DNA from: Natrinema zhouii
GTDB taxonomy: Archaea > Halobacteriota > Halobacteria > Halobacteriales > Natrialbaceae
Direction of reading: 5' to 3'
Length of the DNA stretch: 64,000 nucleotides
NCBI RefSeq assembly: GCF_013456555.2
Contig: NZ_CP059154.1
Span: forward strand, 1,054,001-1,118,000
The notes under the pieces are model-generated. The model saw nothing but the letters and a program-made list of their open reading frames with translations. It was not told where the DNA came from and searched no databases. Positions 34,107 through 42,109 of this stretch are shown here, one piece after another. The position numbers and the translations under genes were made by a program. Position 1 is the first letter of the stretch. Each line of letters starts with the position of its first letter.

Positions 34107-35626
34107 AAGTCGGCGATCCCGGTCTGCGTCGTCGAGTCGTCGGTCGATCGCTCCTGTCCTTCCGCCGTCTGCGCTCCGCCCGTCTCGAGCGGGGCTGCCG
34201 CGATCGCGTCGGCGACCGCGGCCAGTTCCCTGACGTCCGCCTCGCAGTACTGCCGGGCGGCCGCCCAGTCGATATCCGGTCCCGTCGCGGCCCGAGTCGG
34301 GGCTGCGCCGTCGTCAGATCCAGAAACCGATGGACGCTCGCTCTCGAGCAACCGCCGGATCCGCTCCGCGAGGCTCTTCCCGTCGAGGGCCGCCGCGGCT
34401 CCCGAACGGTCACAGCCCAGCGCCTCGGCCACGTCCTCGAGCCGGTTCGTTCGACCCGGCAGCACGGCGTGTTCGCGCCGCACCGCCCAGTCGTAGAGGT
34501 CGTACGTGAAGACGTTCTCCTGCCAGTAGTCGCGGAACTCGGGCACGTCGCGGGCGATGAAGCGCTCGAGGTGTTTGTAGTCGAACGCGTGGCCGTTCCA
34601 CGCGACGAGCGACGGTGCGTCGTACTCGGCGGCCAGCCACGAGACGAACTCGCGGGTTACCGCGCCCGGGTCGTCGCGGGACGGATCGGTGTCGACGAAG
34701 TCGACGTACGCGTCGCGTTCGGGATCGTAGACCCCGATCAGCCAGATAATTGTCGGCTGTAGCCCGTCGGTTTCGATGTCGACGAACAGCGGCGTCGCGG
34801 TCTCGGCCGCCGGCGGAACCGGCTCGTCGGTGCGACGGACGACATGTGACTCCGCGAGCGAGCGTGCGCTGTGGCGAATTGCTCGAGCCGTCGACGCGCC
34901 GACGCCGTCGATCGCGCGGAGGTCCGTCTCGGTGGCCTCGGCGACGGCCGCGCGCGTCTCGTACCCGTTCGTTCGGAGCCGCGCTGCCGTGGTCGGCCCG
35001 ACGCTGGACAGCGCCAGAAGTCCGAACCGGTCAGCCGGGGCCGACGAGACCGCCACCGAACCGCGTCGGTCACAGGTGAGACAGGCGAGTTCGGCCGCGC
35101 CGGAGCGGCGCAACGGTGCGACTCCCCGAACCGGTATCTCGATCCGCTCGCCGTCGACGGTCGGCTCCCAGACGTGATCGTAACTCGCCTCGAGCGCGCC
35201 GGTCAGCACGCTCGCGGTCCCGCTCGCTCGCGACTGGTAGCGGGCGATCGACTCGCGGCCGGCGAGGGTCGCCTCCAGCATGACGGCGTCGGTCGTCGGC
35301 TCGATATCGTCGCAGACGACGTACTCCGCGGTCGGCGTCTCCTCGTCTTCGGGAAGGTCCTCGAGCAGTGCCACTGAACCCGCGAAGACGAACGTGATAC
35401 CGGCGACCGTCTCCGTCCGAACGTCGGCGGGGCCACCGGCGGAGACGACCGGCCCGTCGAACGCGCGCCGGAGACGGCTCACGACGCGGACGTCCGACGA
35501 CTCGCGAACGACGTAGACGAGATCTGGATCGAAGTAGCTGAGTGCGTCACGCAGCGCTGTGTCATCCAGATCGGCGACGGCGTCACAGCGGAGTGCCAGC
35601 AGGTCGGCACCGTCCTCGGCGGACAT
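34103..35626 (-). CDS. RNase H-like 3'-5' exonuclease family protein (MrfB/YprB-like) with HhH
   Basis: 507 aa. The N-terminal 200 residues are acidic with two CxxC-like cysteines (ACLTCD). A helix-hairpin-helix module follows (LSSVGPTTAARLRT, AIDGVGASTARAIRHS). The C-terminal RNase H-like domain (about 280-480) keeps DEDD-type metal ligands: VDIETDG, AWNGHAFDYKHLERF and YCEADVREL. This domain matches YprB/MrfB. It is upstream of the MrfA-like helicase with a 4-nt ATGA overlap. The HhH module is an addition compared with the bacterial MrfB I know of. Likely an operon for helicase-driven DNA strand removal; lesion specificity in archaea is untested. Confidence 0.85.
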   Translation of the reverse strand: MSAEDGADLLALRCDAVADLDDTALRDALSYFDPDLVYVVRESSDVRVVSRLRRAFDGPVVSAGGPADVRTETVAGITFVFAGSVALLEDLPEDEETPTAEYVVCDDIEPTTDAVMLEATLAGRESIARYQSRASGTASVLTGALEASYDHVWEPTVDGERIEIPVRGVAPLRRSGAAELACLTCDRRGSVAVSSAPADRFGLLALSSVGPTTAARLRTNGYETRAAVAEATETDLRAIDGVGASTARAIRHSARSLAESHVVRRTDEPVPPAAETATPLFVDIETDGLQPTIIWLIGVYDPERDAYVDFVDTDPSRDDPGAVTREFVSWLAAEYDAPSLVAWNGHAFDYKHLERFIARDVPEFRDYWQENVFTYDLYDWAVRREHAVLPGRTNRLEDVAEALGCDRSGAAAALDGKSLAERIRRLLESERPSVSGSDDGAAPTRAATGPDIDWAAARQYCEADVRELAAVADAIAAAPLETGGAQTAEGQERSTDDSTTQTGIADF

Positions 35627-35723
35627 AGAAAGGGAATACGAGCGAGCGATGATAAGCGTTCGCGGACTCGAGCGAGGGCGATCGCGAAATGGGGCGGCGT
35701 GCTACAGTAGCGCACCGGCTGCG

Positions 35724-36074
35724 TCAATTCGCGTCGACGGCGCTCGGAACGTGCTCGGCCAGGAACTCGGTGACGGCGTCGCCGCCCTGGAACCCCTCCG
35801 CCAGCCGCGCGGTTTCCTGCCCGTCCTCGAAGAGGATCAGCGTCGGCACCGACCGGATATCGAACCGGTCGACGAGTTCGATGTCGTCGCCGGGGTTGAC
35901 CATCCCGATCGTGATGTCCGTGGCGCGGGCGACGTTTCCCAGCACCGGTTCCATGGCCTGGCACAGCGCACAGCCGCTGGTGTAGAACTCCACGAGCGCC
36001 ACGTCGTGGGCGTCCACGAAGTCGTCGAGTTCGTCGCCGGTCTCGAGTCGGCTCGGTTTGCTGGTCGTGGCCAT
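35724..36074 (-). CDS. Thioredoxin-like protein with atypical active site CALC
   Basis: 116 aa. A thioredoxin fold is indicated by LVEFYTSGCALCQAMEPVL (active site about 33-41), FDIRSVPTLILFEDGQE (cis-Pro and strand) and GFQGGDAVTEFLAEHV. The active site reads SGCALC instead of WCGPC, so the redox potential and partner range likely differ; it may be a low-potential reductase or a scaffold. Start ATG 36074 (MATTSKPSRLETG) is the most acidic option. It is soluble and monocistronic. Confidence 0.82.
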   Translation of the reverse strand: MATTSKPSRLETGDELDDFVDAHDVALVEFYTSGCALCQAMEPVLGNVARATDITIGMVNPGDDIELVDRFDIRSVPTLILFEDGQETARLAEGFQGGDAVTEFLAEHVPSAVDAN

Positions 36075-36283
36075 GATCACGCTACGGGTCGTCCGCGGAA
36101 ACCCCTGACGGACGCTGAGATGCATCGGGGCTGCCAGTCGCAGACGGAGTGGGTCGTGACACGTGGACGGACGCCATTGCTCGGATCGGTTGACGGTCTC
36201 GCAGGAAAGATTCATCGGGCAGTTTCTTTGTGTGAATTGCTACCGGAGTGTGACTTTATAGCTGGGGACCGTAGCGATGCTCG

Positions 36284-36664
36284 ATGACCCAGCCCGCATC
36301 CACTCACGAGAACGGTGCGCCGACACAGCGGAAAGCGACGCTGTTCTGCTGGGAGTGTGACCACACGAGCCCGGCCGAGGGCGACTGGTTGCTGGAGTCG
36401 GAGGACCAGTACGTCGCGTACGTCTGCCCCGACTGCGAGACCACGCTCACGAAACGGCCGCGGTCGAACGAACCGGCTCGCGAACGAACGGTAGCCGGCC
36501 CGCTCACGCTGTGGCAGCGAGCCGTCCGCACCTCGATGACCGTCTGGCGGGCGAGCCTCGACATGGGGTTCTCGAGCCTCAACGCAGTGATCGGCGTCCG
36601 ACCGCTGGCGTCCGAGAGCTCAGACGCGCATACGACGAACCAAGTCACCCGTCACTCGGGGTGA
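36284..36664 (+). CDS. Haloarchaeal zinc-ribbon protein
   Basis: 126 aa. Residues 17-60 carry TLFCWECDHTSPAEGDW, then VAYVCPDCETTLTKRPR, a four-cysteine ribbon. The C-terminal half is amphipathic (WQRAVRTSMTVWRASL) and may associate with the membrane. This pairing is common in haloarchaea, but no function is known. A TATA element (TTTATA at 36255-36260) lies 24 nt before ATG 36284, predicting a leaderless transcript. It is upstream of glnA on the same strand, separated by a long regulatory region. Confidence 0.7.
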   Translation: MTQPASTHENGAPTQRKATLFCWECDHTSPAEGDWLLESEDQYVAYVCPDCETTLTKRPRSNEPARERTVAGPLTLWQRAVRTSMTVWRASLDMGFSSLNAVIGVRPLASESSDAHTTNQVTRHSG

Positions 36665-36728
36665 CGATCGGTCGTCACGAGAGCGACGGTAATTGACCAG
36701 TGAATCGGCTGCTCGAGCCATCCCTAAA

Positions 36729-36866
36729 CGAATATCCAATTTCCCGTCCTGTTTTCGGCCGATCTCATCCCTTCTCCGAATATGCCATATTATAAACTAC
36801 AAACGGTCAATTTCTAACCTATTTGCGTATATTCGCCCACAACAGTAGAATTTTAATAGTAGAATC
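36729..36866 (+). promoter_or_regulatory. glnA upstream region with three CGAATAT motifs
   Basis: AT-rich 140 bp before glnA. CGAATAT occurs at 36729-36735 and 36777-36783, and as its reverse complement ATATTCG at 36829-36835, about 47 bp apart. AATATG C CATATT (36779-36791) is a perfect palindrome. TTTTAATA (about 36851-36858) lies 31 nt before the ATG and is the best TATA candidate; AGTAGAAT repeats at 36845 and 36859 flank it. Nitrogen control of glnA would be expected. Confidence 0.5.
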
Positions 36867-36888
36867 CATTTGCTTAGGCGAGCAGAAG

Positions 36889-38241
36889 ATGACGAACGGA
36901 AACCTGACCGCTGCGGAAGAAGACGTACTGGACGAAATCGAGGAGGAAGACATCGACTTCCTTCGGCTACAGTTTACTGACATTCTGGGGACGGTCAAGA
37001 ACGTCTCCGTGCCGGCCCGACAGGCCGAGAAGGCGTTCACCGAGGGAATCTACTTCGACGGCTCCTCGATCGAAGGGTTCGTGCGCATTCAGGAATCGGA
37101 CATGCGACTGAAGCCCGATCCCGACACGTTCGCGGTCCTCCCGTGGCAAAACCGTGAGGACGGCGCATCGGCCCGGATGATCTGCGACGTCATCGATACG
37201 TCCACCGGCGAACCGTTCGAGGGCGACCCGCGCCGCGTTCTCAAGAACGCCCTCGAGCGCGCCGACGACCTCGGATACACGGTCAACGCCGCGCCCGAAC
37301 CCGAGTTCTTCCTCTTCGAGGAGGACGAAGAGGGTCGCGCAACGACGAAGACGGGCGACCACGGCGGCTACTTCGACCTCGCGCCGAAAGACCTCGCGAG
37401 CGACGTCCGCCGCGACATCATCTACGGTCTCGAGGACATGGGCTTCGAGGTGGAAGCGAGCCACCACGAGGTCGCCAAGGGACAACACGAGATCAACTTC
37501 GAGTACGACGACGCCCTGACGACGGCCGACAACGTCGGCACTTTCCGCACCGTCGTCCGCGCGATCGCCGCACAGCACGACCTGCACGCGACGTTCATGC
37601 CCAAACCGATCCCACGCATCAACGGGTCGGGGATGCACACGCACCTCTCGCTGTTCGAGGACGGTGAGAACGCGTTCCACGACGGCGACGACGAGTTCGA
37701 CCTCTCGGAGACCGCTCACTCCTTCATCGCGGGCATCCTCGAGCACGCGCCGGCGATCACGGCGATCTCGAACCCCACGGTCAACAGCTACAAGCGACTG
37801 GTGCCCGGCTACGAGGCACCCGTCTACGTCGCCTGGTCCGATCGCAACCGCTCGGCGCTGATCCGCAAACCGGCGGCCCGCGTCCCGGCCGCCTCGCGCG
37901 TCGAGGCCCGCTTCCCCGACCCCTCGTGTAATCCCTACCTCGCGCTGGCCGCGCTCATCCACGCGGGGCTCGACGGGATCAAACGCGATCTCGACTGCCC
38001 CGACCCGGTTCGCGAGAACATCTACGAGTTCGACGAAGCGAAGCGCGAGGAGTACGGTATCGAGACGCTGCCGACGAACCTCGGCGAGGCCGTCGAGGCC
38101 CTCGAGGAGGACGAGGTCATCTACAGCGCGCTCGGCGAGCACGTCGGACCGAAGTTCGTCGAGGCCAAAGAACAGGAGTTCGAGGACTACCTCGTCGATG
38201 TCTCCGAGTGGGAACTCGATCGCTACCTCGAGACGTTCTAA
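36889..38241 (+). CDS. glnA: Glutamine synthetase, type I
   Basis: 450 aa. It makes glutamine from glutamate, ammonium and ATP, the entry point for nitrogen assimilation. Family blocks include [55 protein letters not shown] and the C-terminal [19 protein letters not shown]. The adenylylation-loop region [17 protein letters not shown] is present, but no typical tyrosine target is identifiable. Start ATG 36889 follows an AT-rich promoter. The gene is alone on its strand, so regulation is likely through the upstream CGAATAT sites and allosteric inhibition. Confidence 0.97.
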   Translation: MTNGNLTAAEEDVLDEIEEEDIDFLRLQFTDILGTVKNVSVPARQAEKAFTEGIYFDGSSIEGFVRIQESDMRLKPDPDTFAVLPWQNREDGASARMICDVIDTSTGEPFEGDPRRVLKNALERADDLGYTVNAAPEPEFFLFEEDEEGRATTKTGDHGGYFDLAPKDLASDVRRDIIYGLEDMGFEVEASHHEVAKGQHEINFEYDDALTTADNVGTFRTVVRAIAAQHDLHATFMPKPIPRINGSGMHTHLSLFEDGENAFHDGDDEFDLSETAHSFIAGILEHAPAITAISNPTVNSYKRLVPGYEAPVYVAWSDRNRSALIRKPAARVPAASRVEARFPDPSCNPYLALAALIHAGLDGIKRDLDCPDPVRENIYEFDEAKREEYGIETLPTNLGEAVEALEEDEVIYSALGEHVGPKFVEAKEQEFEDYLVDVSEWELDRYLETF

Positions 38242-38372
38242 CCGACTGACGACGGCTCTCTCGACGACCACCATACCGTGCGAACGGCGATTCGTCTCAT
38301 CGAGACACGATTTTTACCGTACTTTCGCGGGAACAACAACTCGGCTGTCGGCTCCGACGCTCCGTTCGACGA

Positions 38373-38612
38373 TCAGTTCGCGACGACGTACGCCGACCCA
38401 GCCTGTTCGACGTAGCCGGCGCTCGAAAGCGAGTTCAGCACGCTCAGGACGTTGATTTTCTTCATCGACAGGCTCTCCCCCAGCTCGTCGGTCGTCGCGC
38501 CACCGGTCGCCTCGAGATAGACGTAGACGAGTTTCGCCTGTGCCGACTCGAGATCGTCGGGAACCGGATCGATACGCGCTTCGTGGAGGGGTTCTTGTGC
38601 TTGCATTGTCAT
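38373..38612 (-). CDS. Small winged-helix (TrmB/MarR-like) regulator
   Basis: 79 aa. The HTH runs LESAQAKLVYVYLEATGGATTDELGESLSM and then KKINVLSVLNSLSSAGYVEQAGSAYVV, a minimal winged helix with no ligand domain. TTTATATA (38633-38640) lies about 21-28 nt upstream of ATG 38612, so the mRNA is probably leaderless; this decides the start against the internal ATG at 38606. It is convergent with glnA and might autoregulate. Confidence 0.78.
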   Translation of the reverse strand: MTMQAQEPLHEARIDPVPDDLESAQAKLVYVYLEATGGATTDELGESLSMKKINVLSVLNSLSSAGYVEQAGSAYVVAN

Positions 38613-38774
38613 CAAAACGGACCTCGTTCTGGTATATAAATCTACACGTGGATGGAGTACTGATGGATACTAGGACTCAATACAAGCCGCGTCAGCACGT
38701 CACAAAGCGCAATTGGCGAGCCGATCTCGAGCGGAAAACGACGTTTTACGGTCGCCCCGTCCCCATCGACGGAT

Positions 38775-39086
38775 ATGACCGCGGACGAACGGCCGACGGC
38801 GCCGCCGGAGCTGAATCGGATGGAGCGCGACGCGCTCCGCGAACTCGCCGACCGAGACGCGGCGACGCTCCGTGCGGTGAGCGCCTATCTCGAGGAGCTG
38901 GCAGCGTGGAAAACACAGCAGGGCGACAGTGAGAAGGGGGGAACATCGGGCGACGATTCCGACACGTATCCCGACGGCGTCCCGGCGGACGCGAGCGTCT
39001 CGGTGACGGAAATCGACGGAGCCGAGTACTACTACTACCAGTGGCGCGACGGTGACGAAATCAGGTCGGAAACCGTACAGCGGTAG
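38775..39086 (+). CDS. Conserved haloarchaeal protein with C-terminal YYYxQWRxG motif
   Basis: 103 aa. The N-terminal half is helical and acidic (MERDALRELADRDAATLRAV). The C-terminal part contains VTEIDGAEYYYYQWRDGDEIRSE, similar to a short beta-hairpin module (DUF6788-like) present in several haloarchaeal proteins. A Ser/Gly/Asp linker joins them. Not otherwise recognised. A T-rich hairpin lies at 39152-39172 downstream. Confidence 0.65.
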   Translation: MTADERPTAPPELNRMERDALRELADRDAATLRAVSAYLEELAAWKTQQGDSEKGGTSGDDSDTYPDGVPADASVSVTEIDGAEYYYYQWRDGDEIRSETVQR

Positions 39087-39151
39087 GAGACGGCGGAAAC
39101 TGCTGTGTCCGATCGGCCGAGATCGAATCGTCGGACCTGAAAGCGGCGGGA

Positions 39152-39172
39152 AGTCCGATCCTTTTTCGGACT
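39152..39172 (+). promoter_or_regulatory. Hairpin with TCCTTTTT loop before the BrkB-family gene
   Basis: AGTCCGA and TCGGACT form a perfect 7-bp stem around a loop containing TCCTTTT. The T-run sits 26-30 nt before ATG 39192, so it may be the core promoter, and it may also end the transcript of the upstream gene. The same TCCTTTTT core is in the hairpin at 9132-9149. Confidence 0.4.
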
Positions 39173-39191
39173 GAGTGAATTTCAGTAACTA

Positions 39192-40277
39192 ATGAGCCAG
39201 CGCACGGACCGAACAGTGACGGTTCTCCGGGCGATTCTCCACGAGATCCGGGTCGAGCGGATCACGTTCATGGCGGGCAGTATCGCCTACCACGCGTTCG
39301 TCTCGCTGCTCCCGCTGTTGTTAGTCTTGCTGGCCGCAGTCTCGGCAGTGGGCGGCCAGCAACTCGAGGAGGCGTTGCTGTCAGTGACGCAGGCAGCCTT
39401 CACCCCGGGCGCAGCCGAGGTACTCGTGAGCGAACTCGACAACGCCTCGGTCGAGGCGTCGGCGCTCGGAATCGCCGTCCTCGTCTGGGGCGCGTTGCGG
39501 ATCTTCCGGAGCCTCGATGCGGCCTTCTCTGACATCTACGAAACGGAGTCCGAGAACACGGTTACGAACCAGTTCGTCGACGCCATCCTCGTCTTCGTCT
39601 CTATCGCGGCCGTTGTGGTCGCCGTCATCGCGATCGAATCGGTGCTGTCGCCGTCGACTGCAACGACGTTCGGATGGATCGCCCAGCGCATCGGACTCGT
39701 CGTCGCTATCGCGGCCGCGTTGGCTCCGATGTACTATCTCTTCCCGGACGAGCCGGATATGACGGTTCGGGAGGTAGTCCCCGGTGTGGCCGTGACCGCC
39801 GTCGGCCTCGTCGTCTTCGAGTCGCTGTTCCGGTTCTACCTCGAGTACAGCAGCACGGCCGCCGAGGGACAGTTCCTCTCGAGTATCCTCGTCTTCCTGA
39901 CGTGGCTGTACTTCAGCAGCCTCCTGCTCCTCGTCGGCGTCGCGGTCAACGCCGTCCTCTCGAACCGGAGCCGCGACGTAAACATCGAGCCGGTTATCGG
40001 CGGCGTCCCGCTCGAGGAGTCACCGCCGGACGCCGGCGAGGAGGCGACCGTGGATCCCGCGGTCGCGCTTGAGCGACTCGAGCGCCAGCTGTCGACGGCC
40101 AGTACGATGACGTTCGTCGTCGACGGCGAATCGGTCACGGTCCCGGTACCGGACAGGGTCGAGGTGACCGCCGGTAGTTCGGTGCTCCCGGCGATTGATG
40201 GCGGGACGGGAATCGAACTCAGGTGGTCGACGGCGGACGGCGAGTTCGTCGTTGGCGATGCGGATTCGGAATCGTAA
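39192..40277 (+). CDS. YihY/BrkB-family membrane protein
   Basis: A 361-aa polytopic inner-membrane protein. Six or so hydrophobic segments cover residues about 25-265: MAGSIAYHAFVSLLPLLLVL, ALRIFRSLDAAFSDIYET, TNQFVDAILVFVSIAAVVVA, GFIFE-like strands and VFLTWLYFSSLLLLVGVAVN. The soluble acidic tail is about 100 residues. The family was once called RNase BN, but that name is obsolete; a transport or envelope role is inferred. It is monocistronic, with the hairpin at 39152 upstream. Confidence 0.85.
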   Translation: MSQRTDRTVTVLRAILHEIRVERITFMAGSIAYHAFVSLLPLLLVLLAAVSAVGGQQLEEALLSVTQAAFTPGAAEVLVSELDNASVEASALGIAVLVWGALRIFRSLDAAFSDIYETESENTVTNQFVDAILVFVSIAAVVVAVIAIESVLSPSTATTFGWIAQRIGLVVAIAAALAPMYYLFPDEPDMTVREVVPGVAVTAVGLVVFESLFRFYLEYSSTAAEGQFLSSILVFLTWLYFSSLLLLVGVAVNAVLSNRSRDVNIEPVIGGVPLEESPPDAGEEATVDPAVALERLERQLSTASTMTFVVDGESVTVPVPDRVEVTAGSSVLPAIDGGTGIELRWSTADGEFVVGDADSES

Positions 40278-40318
40278 GTGAGAGAGGATCTCGTACTCAG
40301 GTGAACGTTTGCGAACGG

Positions 40319-41140
40319 TCAGTTGCGGTCGTCCACCGGCGTGGACGTGAGTACCCGTGTGAGTTCGTCCGCGACCCACCTCGGTCGTCTGATCGTTGTG
40401 GTGGCACATCGAATCGGAAACGGCCACGGGAACCCGCGTCGGATCGCGAGCCGATCGTCCGTGAGGTCGACCGACCGTAACTGCCCCTGAGGAACGAACT
40501 GGTAATTGATCGTGCCCGGTCGGTGGACGCACAGCCCGCTTTCGAAAAGCACGTATTCACGAGGTCGACCGGCGAGAAACGCTTGGACCAGCAATACACC
40601 GCCAATGCCGGGAAATGGATTGACGATCAGATCGACGACGAAACCGAGGACCAAACACCCGCAACCGATACCGACACTGATCGCTCGAACGAGTCGACAA
40701 TATCGGGCGTCCGGCTCCGCGACCCAGTCAACCACCACCGAGTCCCGTTCGTAGCGGATTGCGACGTGACGATTTATCGAAACGAAATAAAAAACGAGAC
40801 CTGCAACGGTGATCACGAGCAGTTCGGGGAGCCACGTCGTCAGCCAGCTCTCGTACTTCGGAAGATCAACTAGGGGGAGCAGTGTCCCGCCGAAAATCAG
40901 GACGAACGGGACTCCGGCCAGCAGATGCGGCAGGCGCATCCGGACGAGTCTCGGCGCGAGGTTAGCGCGGGTATAACTGCCGGCAGCCGCGAGGAGGTCG
41001 ACACACGCGCCGACCGTCAGGGGCCACAGCGTGACGTATCCGACGCCCAGCGCGAGGCCTGTTATTCCGAGGGCGAGCAAACCGACGTACCAACCGGTAG
41101 CGACCGCAAAGAACAGCGCCGACGGACGCCGAAACGACAT
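40319..41140 (-). CDS. Polytopic membrane protein of unknown function
   Basis: 273 aa. Around six hydrophobic segments: FFAVATGWYVGLLALGITGL, VTLWPLTVGACVDLLAA, LLAGVPFVLIFGGTLLPLV, LPELLVITVAGLVFYFVSIN and GIGCGCLVLGFVVDLIVNPF. The C-terminal 90 residues hold a soluble PH-like domain (YVLFESGLCVHRPGTINYQF then VPQGQLRSVDLTDDRLAI). Not recognised. ATG 41140 (MSFRRPSALF) is used. It is convergent with the BrkB-family gene. Confidence 0.65.
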   Translation of the reverse strand: MSFRRPSALFFAVATGWYVGLLALGITGLALGVGYVTLWPLTVGACVDLLAAAGSYTRANLAPRLVRMRLPHLLAGVPFVLIFGGTLLPLVDLPKYESWLTTWLPELLVITVAGLVFYFVSINRHVAIRYERDSVVVDWVAEPDARYCRLVRAISVGIGCGCLVLGFVVDLIVNPFPGIGGVLLVQAFLAGRPREYVLFESGLCVHRPGTINYQFVPQGQLRSVDLTDDRLAIRRGFPWPFPIRCATTTIRRPRWVADELTRVLTSTPVDDRN

Positions 41141-41260
41141 ACGCACGACTATCACTTCGGCAATTAAGTATTTTCTGAATGATACGTTGGCGTTCGATGT
41201 TCGAGTCTCCCCAAGGCTGTATCATTGCGGGCAGTCGTCCACCGAATCCGATCCGTTCCG

Positions 41261-42100
41261 TCACACCGACTCGTAGGGACCGAGTCGCGTGCCGTCCAGC
41301 AGGTACGCCTCTGCCCCGGCCAGCCCCGTCGGCAGGAACGGCGAGAGAAACGACTGCCCGGCCACGTTGATCCACGTTCCGCCGACGAGGTCGTTGAACG
41401 CCGGCACGACGACCACGCGCGGCGGGGTTTCGTCCGCATCCTCGAGCCACGATACCCCCTCGTACTCGGGCCGGTCGCGGAACGGCTCGGGATCGAGCCG
41501 GCCGCGCAGCCACGCGCGCTCGACGCGACTCCCACCGATTTCGTCCTCGAGTCGCACGCAGGGGTGTTCGTGACCCAGACAGACCATCTCGCTCTCGAGG
41601 ACCGCTCGGGAGGGCCAGGTGTGCCCGTGACAGACGCCGATATCGCCGAGCGCGATTCCCTCGCCGGGGACCACGGTGATCGTCGCCCCGATATCGTCGC
41701 TGTCCGCCAGCCAGGTTTCGATCCGACCGTCGTGGTTTCCCTTGACGACGGTGACCTCGAGATCGCCTGCAAAAGACTCGAACAGCACCTCGAGTTCGCC
41801 GCGTTCGGCCCCGCCCGGATCGCCGATCGAGTGCATGAGGTCGCCGAGGACGACCAGCCGATCGGGACCGGTGCGCTCGAGCAGCGCCAGCAGCCGCTCG
41901 CGGCGATCGGGCGCGCGGCTGGGAACGTCGACGCCGCGCTCGTACCGCAGGCCGGCCTCGTAGCCGGCGTGGTAGTCAGTGAGCAGTAACGCGTGGTCGC
42001 CCTCGATCGTGGCGGTCGCGGCCGGTTCGCCGGGGACGGGGTCGACGGCGGCGGGCGTCGACCCGGTTCCGGGTTCGGAACGGCGGGATTCGTCTCGCAT
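41261..42100 (-). CDS. rpe: RPA-associated metallophosphoesterase
   Basis: 279 aa. A calcineurin-like phosphoesterase (COG1407): LLLTDYHAGYEAGLRYERG, LVVLGDLMHSIGDPG, VVKGNHDGRIE and GVCHGHTWPSRA supply the di-metal ligands (D, H, GD, GNHD, H, GHxH-like). Placed third in the rpa-rpap-rpe order known from Haloferax rpa1. The role in single-strand DNA metabolism is unproven; it may be a nuclease or phosphatase. It starts 9 nt after the rpap stop. Confidence 0.88.
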   Translation of the reverse strand: MRDESRRSEPGTGSTPAAVDPVPGEPAATATIEGDHALLLTDYHAGYEAGLRYERGVDVPSRAPDRRERLLALLERTGPDRLVVLGDLMHSIGDPGGAERGELEVLFESFAGDLEVTVVKGNHDGRIETWLADSDDIGATITVVPGEGIALGDIGVCHGHTWPSRAVLESEMVCLGHEHPCVRLEDEIGGSRVERAWLRGRLDPEPFRDRPEYEGVSWLEDADETPPRVVVVPAFNDLVGGTWINVAGQSFLSPFLPTGLAGAEAYLLDGTRLGPYESV

Positions 42101-42109
42101 CGCCGTCGA

